Shown: positions 34,601 to 46,133 of the stretch, piece by piece | Numbering within the stretch: position 1 is the stretch's first letter | Layout: each line of letters begins with the position of its first letter | DNA from: Aquanectria penicillioides | Taxonomy: Eukaryota; Ascomycota; Sordariomycetes; Hypocreales; Nectriaceae | DNA length: 64,000 nucleotides | Assembly: GCA_003415625.1 (NCBI GenBank) | Contig: PYIU01000003.1 | Coordinates: 6,262,001 to 6,326,000, forward strand | Reading direction: 5' to 3' | Notes under the pieces: model-generated | What the model saw: only the letters and a program-made list of their open reading frames with translations | The model's database searches: none | Told to the model about the DNA's origin: nothing | Made by a program: the position numbers and the translations under genes

Positions 34601-37600
34601 TGACGTCCACAGGTTCGGTTACAAGTGCCGTGCTCTGTAAGTTCATCCTCGAGAAACCGGTTCGTGGCTGGGTTGTAGGCTCTTGACTGAGGAGCTCCCA
34701 TCCCTGGCAATCGATCGTGCCGCCAGCCTTGTTCGGCATCCTGGGCATCCGGGGCCTTCGGAGGTGGGCACCCGTCTGGACACGAGCAGATCTACTACTC
34801 CGGGTTGCGGCGTAGACTTGCAAATTTCCGTCTGGAACATCTGAATGGTGCCCGCCTTGGAATCGTCGCCCGTCTCTAAGAACACCGGCCCCACTAGGAT
34901 GCGCAAGCGTCTTGTCGGATCTTGATCAAAATGGTCATTGAATTGTTGGCCTCGTACTGGAAGCAACCCTCCCGAATCGGGTTGGCTGTTTCAACAGAGC
35001 CTACGGTAGCGACAAGCAGGGGAGAGAATCCTCTCTGTTGTTGCCTCAAGCCTGGGGATATCAGTGCGATCAACAGTATTGCTTTTTTTCTTTTTCTCTC
35101 ACCACTGCTTTTAGTAGCCAGGGGCTAGGCAAGACAAGCTCGGTGATGTCGCAAGCGCAAGGGGAGTGCGACACACGTGCGCCCTGTTTCTGGAATGAAC
35201 CAGATTTTCTGCTATCACCTGGTACAGGAGATCCGCGTCTAGATCCATATGTGGTGTTGAATATAGAGGGGTTGACTGGAACTACGACAAGCCATAAGAG
35301 GCTATGAGCGCACACTGATGCATGGCAACGCGACAACACCCGGCGTGTGGTCGGCGGAACATCACGAGCGATGCTTTCATGCATCTGTTGTGTCTGACCA
35401 TGTTCCCGGAATCTTCTATTATTCAGAGACAGTGATGATTCGAGAGATTGCTCGCTTGTTATTGTTGTTGTCAGTAGCTGTTGCTCTCCCTGCAAAACTG
35501 CGTCCGGTTCCGCTTCATGAGTGGAGCGATTGGTACATAATGCACCAAATATCGACAAATTAATACCCCTTGCACCATGTTCCCGGTGATTAGGTAAGGT
35601 TTGACTGAAAAAAAAAAAACCCCATTTGAACCCACGGCATGGTAGTATTCAAGGCCTGTTTCTAGATAATTGCCTCCACCCAAAGGAAAAAAAAGTTGAC
35701 GAAAGTTGACTTGCTCTCCGCACCTTGTAATGTTGTCGTGTTGTTGGCCGGCTCCCCAGCGGCCGAACGCTAGAAGCGGGGCATGGGTGTCCACCATCAG
35801 GGATGCATAAAGTACCAAGGAGGAAGTGTGGAGTTGGACGAAGCAAGCTGAAAGGCCGTATCTCGTCTGGATGGTCGAGTACCGAGGGCGGTACATCGGA
35901 TATACAGCGAGCACATCAACAAAGGCCCGTTTGGTGGCCTTGTTGACGTTTGATTCCCAAAGGAATCAAAACAGAAACACACTTTAGACCACACACATCA
36001 GATCAGGCCTATTCCGAGACCCTGGCCTGATATCTGGTATTGCAATGCAACGAAACAAAACCGACTTAAAGCTACCTTGCCTACCGATCTAGGTACCGTG
36101 TGAATATGCAAGCCAAGTCCATGCCAAATTAGTGGGTGGATGATAGGTTGTGTGTGCCCAAGAGAGTGTGAGCGCGCGAGGTCAGACAGGCAGATCTCAT
36201 CTCATAACCTGTGCAATACAAATGCAAGATATAAAATATGAATGGAAGCACAACCCTCCCCCTTTTTTTTTCTCTTTCAAGAGACATCAATGACGCTTAA
36301 CCTGCAGGAATAGTTGGGATCTTTTTTTAACCTTTGGCCTCCTTTTACTTGGACGGATTACGCCCCAAAAATGGCGTAGGGCTATAATGTACATCTTATG
36401 CTTTCGGCGACTTATAATGCTCATCAAATCATCTCCCATGGGCCAAGACCACTTTATTGATACAACAAGCCCAGGGCAGCTACTCAACAGCCACAGCCAC
36501 ACCCCCCGGGGCTGCCGTGCAACCACGGCGGGACTGGAGAGGGTTTGGCGGCATGCATGTACTTCGTACACGTTGGACGGCTGCAGATGAGAAATGGAAT
36601 TGTATCACCCAACGCCGGGTCAATGGCGAGATTTCGGGGGCACGAGATCTGCTTGCAGCCTCCTGAACAGCGTCATCGGCCCTCTTCATTGGAGCGAGGG
36701 TGCGCGGCGTTGGTGTTGGAGTGGGTTGCAGAAGCGGACGGGGAAGATGGGTGACACGACCATAACGCGGGCCTCATGGCAGAGGAGCAAATTCGGTGGA
36801 CAGTTTCACTTGTATACGATGCCTGCGTTGCGCAAGCAACGAGAAAAATGAACAGGAACATGAACAGGGCCCTCGCCTCGGTCAACGGTGGAAGGGGTCT
36901 TTTGTGATCTGAACAACCCCCGGAAGGGGAACCCGTGGCTGTCGCAAAACCCCCGTCGGGGGCGTCGTCGTCGATGTCGTCCTCGCCTCCGGGGCCCTGG
37001 GGAACTCAAAAGGCACGAGGAAGTACTTCATAGGGGATGCGGAAGTCTGGATGGTGACTGGTGAGGGGAGGACGGATGGGGCGCTGTAAGGAACAGGATC
37101 CTGCACCTGGCCTGACATGGCTCTTCTCTCGTCTTGTCGGCTCTGCCCAGCTTCCGCAACGAACGCCATCCCATCCTCATCGGTTTATCGCTCCGGGGAC
37201 TTTGTTCCCCCAACCAGCAGCAGTGTTCTCTTCCTACGCACCACCTCAGCACAGAAATGCCGCTGTAGGCATAGCCCGAGATGCAACCCCGGGCCAGCCA
37301 AGGAGGCCCCGGTGAGGTGTCCCGCTCCGGAGGTGTCCTCCCCCAAGGGGGCCCGGGGGCGTGTGTGATGGCTGATGAGCGATGCGAGGAAGCCGTATGC
37401 GTGTGCGTACGTGCGCGTGTGAGAGTGTCCGTGTCTCTGCGCGCGGGACGGGCAAAAGAACGGTGCAATGTACGAATTGCCGCTGGCGTTGTAGCGCCCG
37501 TGTACGTAGCATGTACGTCTTGCACCAGTTGTGCGTGGTGGTACCGTCGGTGATGAATGAGAGGGTCACGGCAAATTGATAGGTGGTCTGCCCGCAGGCG

Positions 37601-38354
37601 CTAAAGCTCACAGACGGAACTGGGCTCACTCTAATTATTTCCTTGGAAAATGAACAGCCATCGTCCGTACCTATGATATTGACTGGGTCTGCCTTGTCTG
37701 AGTCCAGACGGACGGATACGAGAGACGCTGGCTCAGCCGACAGGTCGACAAAGGTGAAGCCGAGACCAAGAGAAGCACAGGCGGATAGACACCGAGGCTG
37801 CGGAAGCTTTGCATCTAACCTCATCTCGGTGACATCTCGTCTCGCGTCTCCTTTTCATCCCTCACTTCGCTGCATGATAACGCGGCGCCGGCAGCAAATC
37901 AATTAAAAAATAATAATTTATTTTTACCGACGCGCTGAGAGACAACCCCCATCTCACTACTGTACGCTGCACGCAGGTCCGCTGTCAATCGAAATTGAAT
38001 TGTGTTTGCTGCCCTCCACTCGATCCAGAAGCTTCAATTTCTCCTGCTGCCGAGACGGGTCCAATTGGCGCACCCCAGGGCCTCGCCGCACCCAATCAAG
38101 CTGCTGGGTACGAGGTACTTCAGAACGTTTGGGGCGCCCAGAGCCTGCTGTGGGCTGCCTGTACGTCGTAGGCGCAGCGCCGCAACGCGCCGCAACGCCC
38201 AAGCCCAGTCCACAACTCACCTCGCAGGCCACACGCATTTGAGCGTTGTTTTGGGCCACCCGCTACAGGCCCGCAGAGGCGCTAGACATTCAGTGGCTCC
38301 GCCCGCTAATAAGGGCAAAAACGCAAGCCCTGGACCCCGCCGTCTCGGCGCCCC

Positions 38355-38372
38355 GGGGGGGGGGGGGGGGGG
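38355..38372. repeat. Poly-G tract (18 G)
   Basis: An uninterrupted run of 18 guanines on the + strand, preceded by four cytosines, in non-coding DNA. Likely unstable in length. Confidence 0.93.
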
Positions 38373-38801
38373 CTTGCGCTTGCCCGGAGGTACCTGGCGA
38401 CAGCACCGACCAGCTGCAGCACCTCACTACCCATAGCGCAGTGTTATGGTACAACGGGGCCTGGGGGGGGCCCTGATGCGCGATGTCCGGAGAGTAAGAG
38501 GGGGAAAGTAGGACGCTGGTCCGCTGGAGCCCTGGGGGCCCCTGGTTCGTGGGCTTGATGCTCATCCCTGCAGAGACGATCCGTCCTCGCCCAAATCTCA
38601 CTTGCAATCTCCAGGTCGCAGGCCGTTGGTGCTGTGGTCCACGGGCTGTCTTTTTTGGGTGGATGTTGCGGGTGCCGCATGCTGCGTGCTTGTCAGTCGT
38701 CTGTGCCTTGAGTGGTCTGTGGCCTCTGGGCGTTGGGTGTGTAAGGTAGTTTGTGCGTATTCCTTGGTTCTTGGTTCCTTAGTCTTCATCGCGCTTTGCT
38801 C

Positions 38802-38853
38802 GTGCCTGAGCCTGTACCTGAGCCTGTGCCTGCGCCTGCGCCTGTGCCTGTGC
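38802..38853 (+). repeat. GCCTGT/GCCTGC hexamer repeat
   Basis: About eight degenerate hexamer units (GCCTGA, GCCTGT, ACCTGA, GCCTGT, GCCTGC and similar) about 0.8 kb upstream of the start at 39637. Possibly part of a promoter or leader. Confidence 0.8.
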
Positions 38854-39636
38854 TTTTTGTCCCTTGTGCTTGGTTCCCAGCAGCTGGTTTTCTTTCCACG
38901 GCCAGTCAACTTCTCCTTCAACAAACAAGGGCCAGGGGACTTGAGAGAGAGCAAGAAAAAAAAAGAGAGAAGAGATCGCAGACGCTGTCCCTCTGCCTTT
39001 TCTTTTCTCTCTCCTTCTCTGATCCGATCTTGCCCCAAATCCGAAACGGCTCATTCTCCCTCTCCCCTCCTCGCACACGAACACGCTCACACAAACACAC
39101 ACTCACTCGCCCACACGCACCCTCTCAACGGCGTTTCTGTGGCGGCGGCTTCAGATCTCCATCACGCGGTTGCTTCACCTTGAGTTGGCGCGCGTCCTTC
39201 GTCTCCCCACTGCGCACACTCGTTTCCTCCTCGGCCCAACTCTCTGCCTCGTCCCTCGTCTGTCCGCCCCCCGAAGGAACGAAACCGCCCGGCGAGAGCA
39301 CCGACCCACGCGACGCCCCGTTGCCGAGTCCTTGTCTTTGTTTGTCACTCTGTGCCTGGACACAGCTCTGCCTCACCTCGGACTCAGCTCGCCGCCTCGA
39401 CTGAACTCGTCTTCCTTCTGCCCCATCGTTGTCCCGGACCTCTGGGGCATTCTTGGGTGTGGTTGCATTGCTACAACGCTTTTTCAACCTTTGGGATACA
39501 CCCGCCGACAGAAGTTAATCAATCCGTCCATGGCTTGACGATGCGCATCCCGTCCGTCTCCAGAACCACCGTCACCCTCCCCTAGAATGCTAGCCGCTGC
39601 GTTCTCTCTCGCCTGAGTTGAGAGTCCCTCGCAATC

Positions 39637-42600
39637 ATGCAGACCGTTCCAAGTGTAAGTTTGTTGACCCTCGGCCCCCATTCCCGTTTTTTTTTTTTTC
39701 CCAATCCGCAGCCATAGTCAAACTTCACACACGCACATCAAAGTCAATCCACCACCACCGTCCCATCAACACCTCCACACAGTCTCCATGGCCTGGCGAT
39801 AGACTTTCCCGCGTTTTCTCCCATCCGCCGGCGCCTCGCAAACCCTGCTCCTTTGTGGCTTTTCTTCCCGTTTTACTTTTCTTCTTCTTTCAGTCGCAAT
39901 CATTGACTTGGTTTGCCTCTCCTCCAGCTTGTTGGAACGGGCACTGCCATTGCTGCAGCGGCCAGCGGTTTGGTGTTTGGCCAACCCACCGAACCCAACT
40001 CCTCTCCCTCGTCTCGACCTGCGACCAGCAGCAGACAACCCTCCACCGACCGCGAGCCGTTATTTCGTCCTAGACCGAGCAACTTCTTCTCGCGGCCTGC
40101 TACGAGTACGACTTCAGGTGTCCCGGGAGCTCCCCAGTATCACACTCTACCACGACCTTCAACCGCCTCGCGACCTCCCCTCTCCCGCTGGCAACGACCG
40201 CCTCAACCTCAACCTCAAGCAACGCCCACTAGGGTTAGCAGCCGGAAATCGTCTTTTGTCCGACAGCAGTCAGAATCGCCCGCTCCCGCCGAGTCTAGAG
40301 ACTCAATTTCCTCCAATGGATCTTGGATGAGACGCCTGTCGCTTCGTCCATCGTCCCGTCACGAGACTCCCAGATCAAGTATCGGGCACGATACTCCTTC
40401 GCTTTTTTCTCACGGCTCTGCTGCTCCGATCCTCCCCTCGGGACCTACCCCCCCTTCACTCCCTCCGAATAAGCTCGTAAAGCGATCGACCTCGACGCAG
40501 TACAACGACGAAGGCTCTATTACGCGACGACGATCAAAATCCCACCTGCCCACCTTGCGAAGACCTGCCACTAGTCACCAGCGCTCGGCTACTCTTCAAA
40601 GATATCAGATCGATTCCACTGTAGCAAGTCAAACTGAGCCTCCCAAACTATCATTTGGCGATCCATCCCAGCCCCACGAGTTCCTCGCACCATCCCCGAT
40701 CGTCACCCCCATCCGATCAACCAAAAGAAGTGGATGGACCTCTTTCTTCCACACCAAGACGGCCAGTGTGAGTTCTCGGGCAAGTCCTGGCCGTTTCGGT
40801 GATCTCAGCCCACACACTCGTCTGGTTTTCTCGAAGCGCATTTTCGCGGGTGAGGATAACCACTCCAATAGAGCCCATCTCGTCAAACCAAGAATGGTTT
40901 CCAGCACATCGGCACCGCCGAAATTGTTACCCGCCGCAGACATTCATGAATCACCGCGTCCACCAACACACCCAGTGGAAATATCGACACCCTCTCCCCA
41001 AGGAACGCCTTCACGATTACCACGAAAAGCTGTTTCGATGCCCTTCGCGTCTGCAGGTAGTTGGGTGTCTAGGACCTCGGGCAGTATCCGTCGTCCGAAG
41101 CGAGGCGCTGAGTCCAAAAACGGAAATAAGCGACATGTGTCAGAACCACTCACTGGCGCGCAGTCCGGCGCCGAAGAACCAACCAATCCCCCGCTGGAAT
41201 TGGCCATCTCCCCAGCATCGCATGGCAGACCGGGGCTGGCGCTTGGTTCAGCTACCATCGCCTCAATGCGAACGCGCAAAAGGAACTCGTCGTCGCCGGC
41301 CCCCCCGCTTTCCAGACTTTCAAGTTTCCATGTGGATGCGTCACGCTTAGGGTCTTCAGGCGGGGTGCCCACTCACCAAATCCGACCTAACCAGCCCTCT
41401 GGAAGTTCGACCAGCTCCACCGCGATGTCACAACTCAAGGTAACACAGCACGACAGGACGTCTACAATGGAGAGCTCTGAGGCCGACACCCGGGACTGTA
41501 CATCGGGTGATGACGATGACACCGACTTCAAGAGTGACACCATGTTTGACTCTCTGCGCACTGTTGCATCCGGGCGCGCACGGGCGGTTGAAACGCCCTT
41601 GGAGTCTATGTATGACGAGTCGCCTCCTAGCACAGCTGGCAACGGCAAGGCGAAACGCCTTTCTATTCAAGAAATTCTTGGACGGACATGGGACGAGGAT
41701 GATAAGATAATGGAAGAAGATGAGAGCGTTCCTACACCAGTTCGCACAGTCCACCGGAATGAGGCTAGCTTCACGCGTCGAGATATGTCTGGGCCATGTT
41801 TCAGGCTCAACTCCCCGCCCCGTGATGTTTCAATCTCCACAAAAGACTTCAATCGCCTCTCCCTTGACGACGATTTCGATGAAGATTGGGCCAGAGACGA
41901 TGACTTCCCATGCAATCCTTTGTCACCACCGTCTAAAGGAAATTCCCTGAATTCGCGAAGAATCAACCCTAACGTGCGTCTGGCCCTGGCCAACATCAGC
42001 GGCAACGGGACGCACGAGCCGAACGGAAACGACGGTCAAAGGGAGCGACCTCTCAGCACCCTGTTTGACTGGAGCGAGCCCCCAGCCCACGACAAGTTCG
42101 ATACGACAAGTGGCCGCTCACCTCGGCCAAGCACGGCCTACGCAAAGCCGGAGATGGACTCTAGAGGCGGTCGCTCGGCCATTCGCAAAGGGCCTACCCC
42201 TACCCACGTGCGCAGTCAGAGTGTTCCTGTTGTCCACGATTCTCCAGATGACCCGAAATCTACCGGGTCCAAATATGGCACATGGGGCATGGGCACCAAG
42301 CCTGTTAGCGAAGACTGGGATGATGACTTCGAGTTCGGGGGCAGCTTAGACAGCGATGACAACGATGACAAGATGTTTGCAGTTCCAGAATCGATCCGAG
42401 CCACACAACCAAGCGTCAAAGCCCATTCGGGGCACATCCGAGAATTCTCTCTCCTTGTCAACGACTTGAAGCGTCTGTGCCGCCACGGCCGAGATATGGA
42501 TATGCTCGATGGACCGCAACGAGGCTTATGGAAAGAGGCAGAGGGTATCATCGCCTTGGCGTCACCTGACGAGGACTCTGTTGAGGAAGATAACGACGAC

Positions 42601-43272
42601 CAGAAGTCGACATCGTCCATTAACTTTGATGCTTTTGACATTGACGAACGCTTTGGGGACGAAGGCTTCGATGCCCACTCCATGGACCGATTGGACGCCG
42701 CTTTCGACGGCCACGAGCCCGCCATGTCAAAGACTGCCGTGGTGCGGGAGCGACATTCCCCTAGGCGACGATCTGTGTTTTCTCCCGAAGACGATATCTT
42801 CGGCAACTGGCCATCCGTAGAGCCCAACCACGTACCGAACCGATCGAGCCGCCCGAGGACGCCTGAAAACCGGCACCATAAGCCTACCGATGTATCTGGG
42901 GTTGTTCGTTCAGTGATGGAGGCTATGCAACATCGCTCCGAACCCGACCGCACCCCCAATGATGGAAAGGTGCATTTCGATACCAATAGTCTCAAAGCCT
43001 TGGTTAAGAGAGCCGGGGACCTACGAGACGTCCTCTCAGACAGCATCCGCCGCGCCGATCAAATCACGCAGACTCCTGCCCAGACGCCTCGACGCGAACG
43101 CCAACTCGATTCGAGTCCCGCATTCACTCGTGTTTTCGACGACCCCGGGTCAAGCCCGCCGCGACGAGTGGTTAGGAACCGCGGCAATACCTCTTTGAGG
43201 GAGGGCACATCACCGGATAACTCGCCCTCCTCCGGTCTGCCCCAGCGGATGCAGATGATGACAGTCAGCTAA
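39637..43272 (+). CDS. Large disordered acidic protein of unknown function, micro-exon start
   Basis: Exon 1 is only 18 bases (39637-39654, MQTVPS) and is followed by a 273-base intron (GTAAGT donor, CTCCAG acceptor). Exon 2 is 39928-43272, giving about 1,120 aa with phase kept; splicing removes the need for a non-ATG start. I do not recognise the family. The N-terminal ~500 residues are Ser/Pro/Arg-rich with many potential phosphosites. The second half has acidic patches (DEDDKIMEEDES; LSLDDDFDEDWARDDDF; SEDWDDDFEFGG). A short helical segment follows (HIREFSLLVNDLKRLCRHGR near 850), then two conserved-looking C-terminal pieces (VRSVMEAMQHRSE; LKALVKRAGDLRDVLSDSIR). The WDDDF-type motifs recall septation-pathway scaffolds such as Byr4/Bfa1, but the rest does not obviously match, so no function is assigned. 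Confidence 0.85.
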
Positions 43273-46133
43273 GTCTAAATCCGTTGGAGGTCTCACCAGG
43301 TGCTCTGCAAAAAGCATGAGCGTGTACAAAAGATTTTGTGGAATTTTGTTTGCATAGCGACGGTCTTGGGGGGGAGGGGTCTAAGGGTTTTTGTTCGATT
43401 ACATCCGCACGGCTGAGAGGGCACGCCCGTCTCGATAGACGATATCGTCCCCGAGGAGCCACGACATGATGGTATTCCTCTACCTTTATCCGATTATTCT
43501 CGACACGGTCTGGATATACGACTTGACAGAAAGGTCCATCACCACCCTTTCTGATGTATGATATCCTAACGACCTTTACCTGGCTGGACGAATCCATGAC
43601 AGCTCACGGCAATGTGATGCGGTCATGACTTATATGCCAGATGTACGAAACTTGAGGCATACTCGAGGTGCATTTATAAGTAATGCCCTTGATGAGGATA
43701 CGCCTCTCTAATGAAAGCTCTCACAAGTAATAGGTAGACAGGTCAAACAAACGTTGCGGCGATGGTATACTGGTACTCGGTCACACGAGTCCAACTTGTG
43801 AGAGTTGCCTCTTTTTTCTACTATATTTTTTTCTTGTGTTGTTCCCTTGTGTGGTATGAGGAAACGTCACGTTTACTTTTGTTCTTTCTCTCTCTTCTTC
43901 CTATTACAGTGCCTATACTTTTCTTTTGTTGGCACGACTTAATGCTTTCACGATGATTCAAAGGATGGAAACAAAAAATGGAGGGCAAGGGGATTCGGAA
44001 GACGATGTTTTTCTGATCTCGAGAAGATGATGTCCTTTCTCGAAACAGAATAACAACTTTTTGCCACGATCTCATGTTACGCATTGCGCAATGGGGGGAC
44101 AGCAAGAAGGGAAGAAGAGGACATACAATTGAGGAAAAGAAGAAAAATAGCACATCGAAGAGAAGAAAAAAAATGCGGTGAACGATAAGAAAGACAGGCA
44201 CACACAGTCTTCAAAACCTCAAAGATTATTGGAACGGATTCTTTGTTTCGTTGGTTTTTTTCTTCCTCTTTTTTTTTTTTTTTCCAAAGGGGGTTTGGGA
44301 TAACATACAGGCTGGGATTGGTAAATGGACTGGATGGATGGATCGGGGTGTAGTGAGAGAGGAAAGGGGTTTTCACGTTGCATTGTGCGTGCAGTTGCAC
44401 GCGTTCTTTGCATTTTTTCATGATTGCATGCATGGATAGAGCTTAACGCCATGATGATTTATTGCCTATAAGAACTGGACCTGTCTCAACTAGTGCGAAG
44501 TCGTCGTGAAGGCTGTCTACCTACTAACGCTGGGTGGTTCGTTGGTTGTGCGATGGTCGAGCGGTGCGACTGGAGGGACTGATGGCAAATGTGGGTACGG
44601 GATTGGGTCGAGGTAACTAGAGTTGGGTGATGATGATTAACAACGGTCAATTCATTGCAAGACTTCACATGGCCACTTGGTTTCCCGGTTTCCGGGTGGT
44701 GAGGAGCAGCGCTGCACCGGTGCAAGGAGACTTGACGCACCATTCATCGTACGGTGGGCAACAGCTCACGATAGCAACTCACGCGCTCTTGCTGTTGGCA
44801 AATCAATCCCCGGGATGACACACATGGCCGGCCTTGTGATAACGGCGAGGAAGGCATGAGACGGCACCAGCGGGCATCGGGCATCAGTCATCGGAGATTG
44901 CTTATATCCTTTTTATGCACCCTCACACATGACGGCTCGTTTCATGGTTCGCGACGTGGTGGCTGAAAGCAAGCATGGCCGGGCCGTCGCCACGCGCTGC
45001 GTCGTTTGACCAGAGCCGCACACGCACGCCCCCGGCCCCGGTAGTTTCAAGGTTACACACAAACGATAGGCACGGATACATTCGTTCTCGAGCCTCTATT
45101 CACGGGAGGAGTCGCAGTATCTAAAATACCTACCTACACCAGCACCAGCACCAGCACCAGCACCAGCACCAGCACCAGCGCCAGCGCCGGCGCCAACGTC
45201 CCGGCTGTGGTGCACAACTACCATTACCATAATCACCAACAAACACTCGCACAAGAACCCCGACCTATCCCCGGCCCAGTTTTACCGGCCTGCGAGCCCT
45301 CCACTCCATCCACGTCCGCGTCTTGCATCCCCTCCCCCGTGGCATCGCGGATACCCAGAAAGGAAGGCTCGAATTCCTCCGTGGGATGATCTTGAGACGG
45401 CGCAGTCCTCGCCTTGCCAGGTTGAATTCCACATCCCTTGGTTGTTCATGGGTGAGGTGGCGGACATTCAAGGCCGGTAGCGGACATGAGAAGCCGAACC
45501 GTGGCTAAAAAATAAAAATAAAGAATTTAGAAAAAAAAACCATCACGTCGCACGATGACCAATCCACACACACAGTCACAAAATGCAGTAGCAATTGTTC
45601 AGCAACACAGATCAAGCACCAGGGCATGCATGCAAAGACTCGCGCATCACGTGAAATGACACCACGCAATCGTCGCGGGGAAACCGCCCCGACCGGAGGC
45701 AATTGATACATGCATGGCTGATATCACGTAAATTGGCCAAAATATTGGACAAAAGAATTGATGCTGTTTTTCATCTGTTTCGCTGGCTAGGAACATAGTA
45801 AATGATGATGGTATCCAAGGATCGGAAAATAAACCCTTCGCCAAAAATACAACTCCGTAATAACATGACGCCAAATTCGCTTGCGTTATCCCACAAAAAT
45901 CAAATCATCCATGCATTGGATTACACATGTTGTCGTTTTCCCCTCCCTCCTATCGTCGGAGGGTTAAAAAAGAATGTTCCCGAAATGAGTCAGGTCGTCG
46001 AATTTGTCGTCGCCTCTAATCATTTGCAGCGTCCCGTGCTTTGTAATTGTTGTTGCACGGGTCCCAAAGTTCTCTTTTTGGTCCCAACGGCAACCCCGCC
46101 CGGTCCGAGCGGCATTCCCCCCACAGGCCGAGG
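43273..46133. other. Convergent intergenic region with CACCAG repeat
   Basis: About 2.9 kb between two convergent large genes. Poly-A and poly-T-rich tracts (around 43.8-44.3 kb) and a CACCAG repeat occur, but no supportable gene. Confidence 0.45.
45137..45196 (+). repeat. CACCAG hexamer minisatellite
   Basis: Seven perfect CACCAG units (45137-45178) followed by three degenerate units (CGCCAG, CGCCGG, CGCCAA). It is in non-coding DNA and the frames through it are short. Confidence 0.92.

Larger units (their letters stand above)
31645..39636. other. 8 kb gene-poor interval between GCN20 and the acidic disordered protein gene
   Basis: No frame on either strand looks like a conserved protein, and no pair of frames joins convincingly across splice sites. 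It contains a poly-G run (38355-38372) and hexamer repeats (38802-38853). From about 38.6 kb onward the sequence is pyrimidine-rich, compatible with a long promoter and leader for the gene starting at 39637. The rest could hold non-coding RNA or lineage-specific genes that cannot be recognised by eye. Confidence 0.45.

Noticed and set aside
35610..35650. GGGTTCAAAT on the minus strand next to a T-run, like a tRNA 3' end
   Set aside because: The flanking bases do not pair as a T-arm (GTGGG against GGGG) and no cloverleaf could be drawn.
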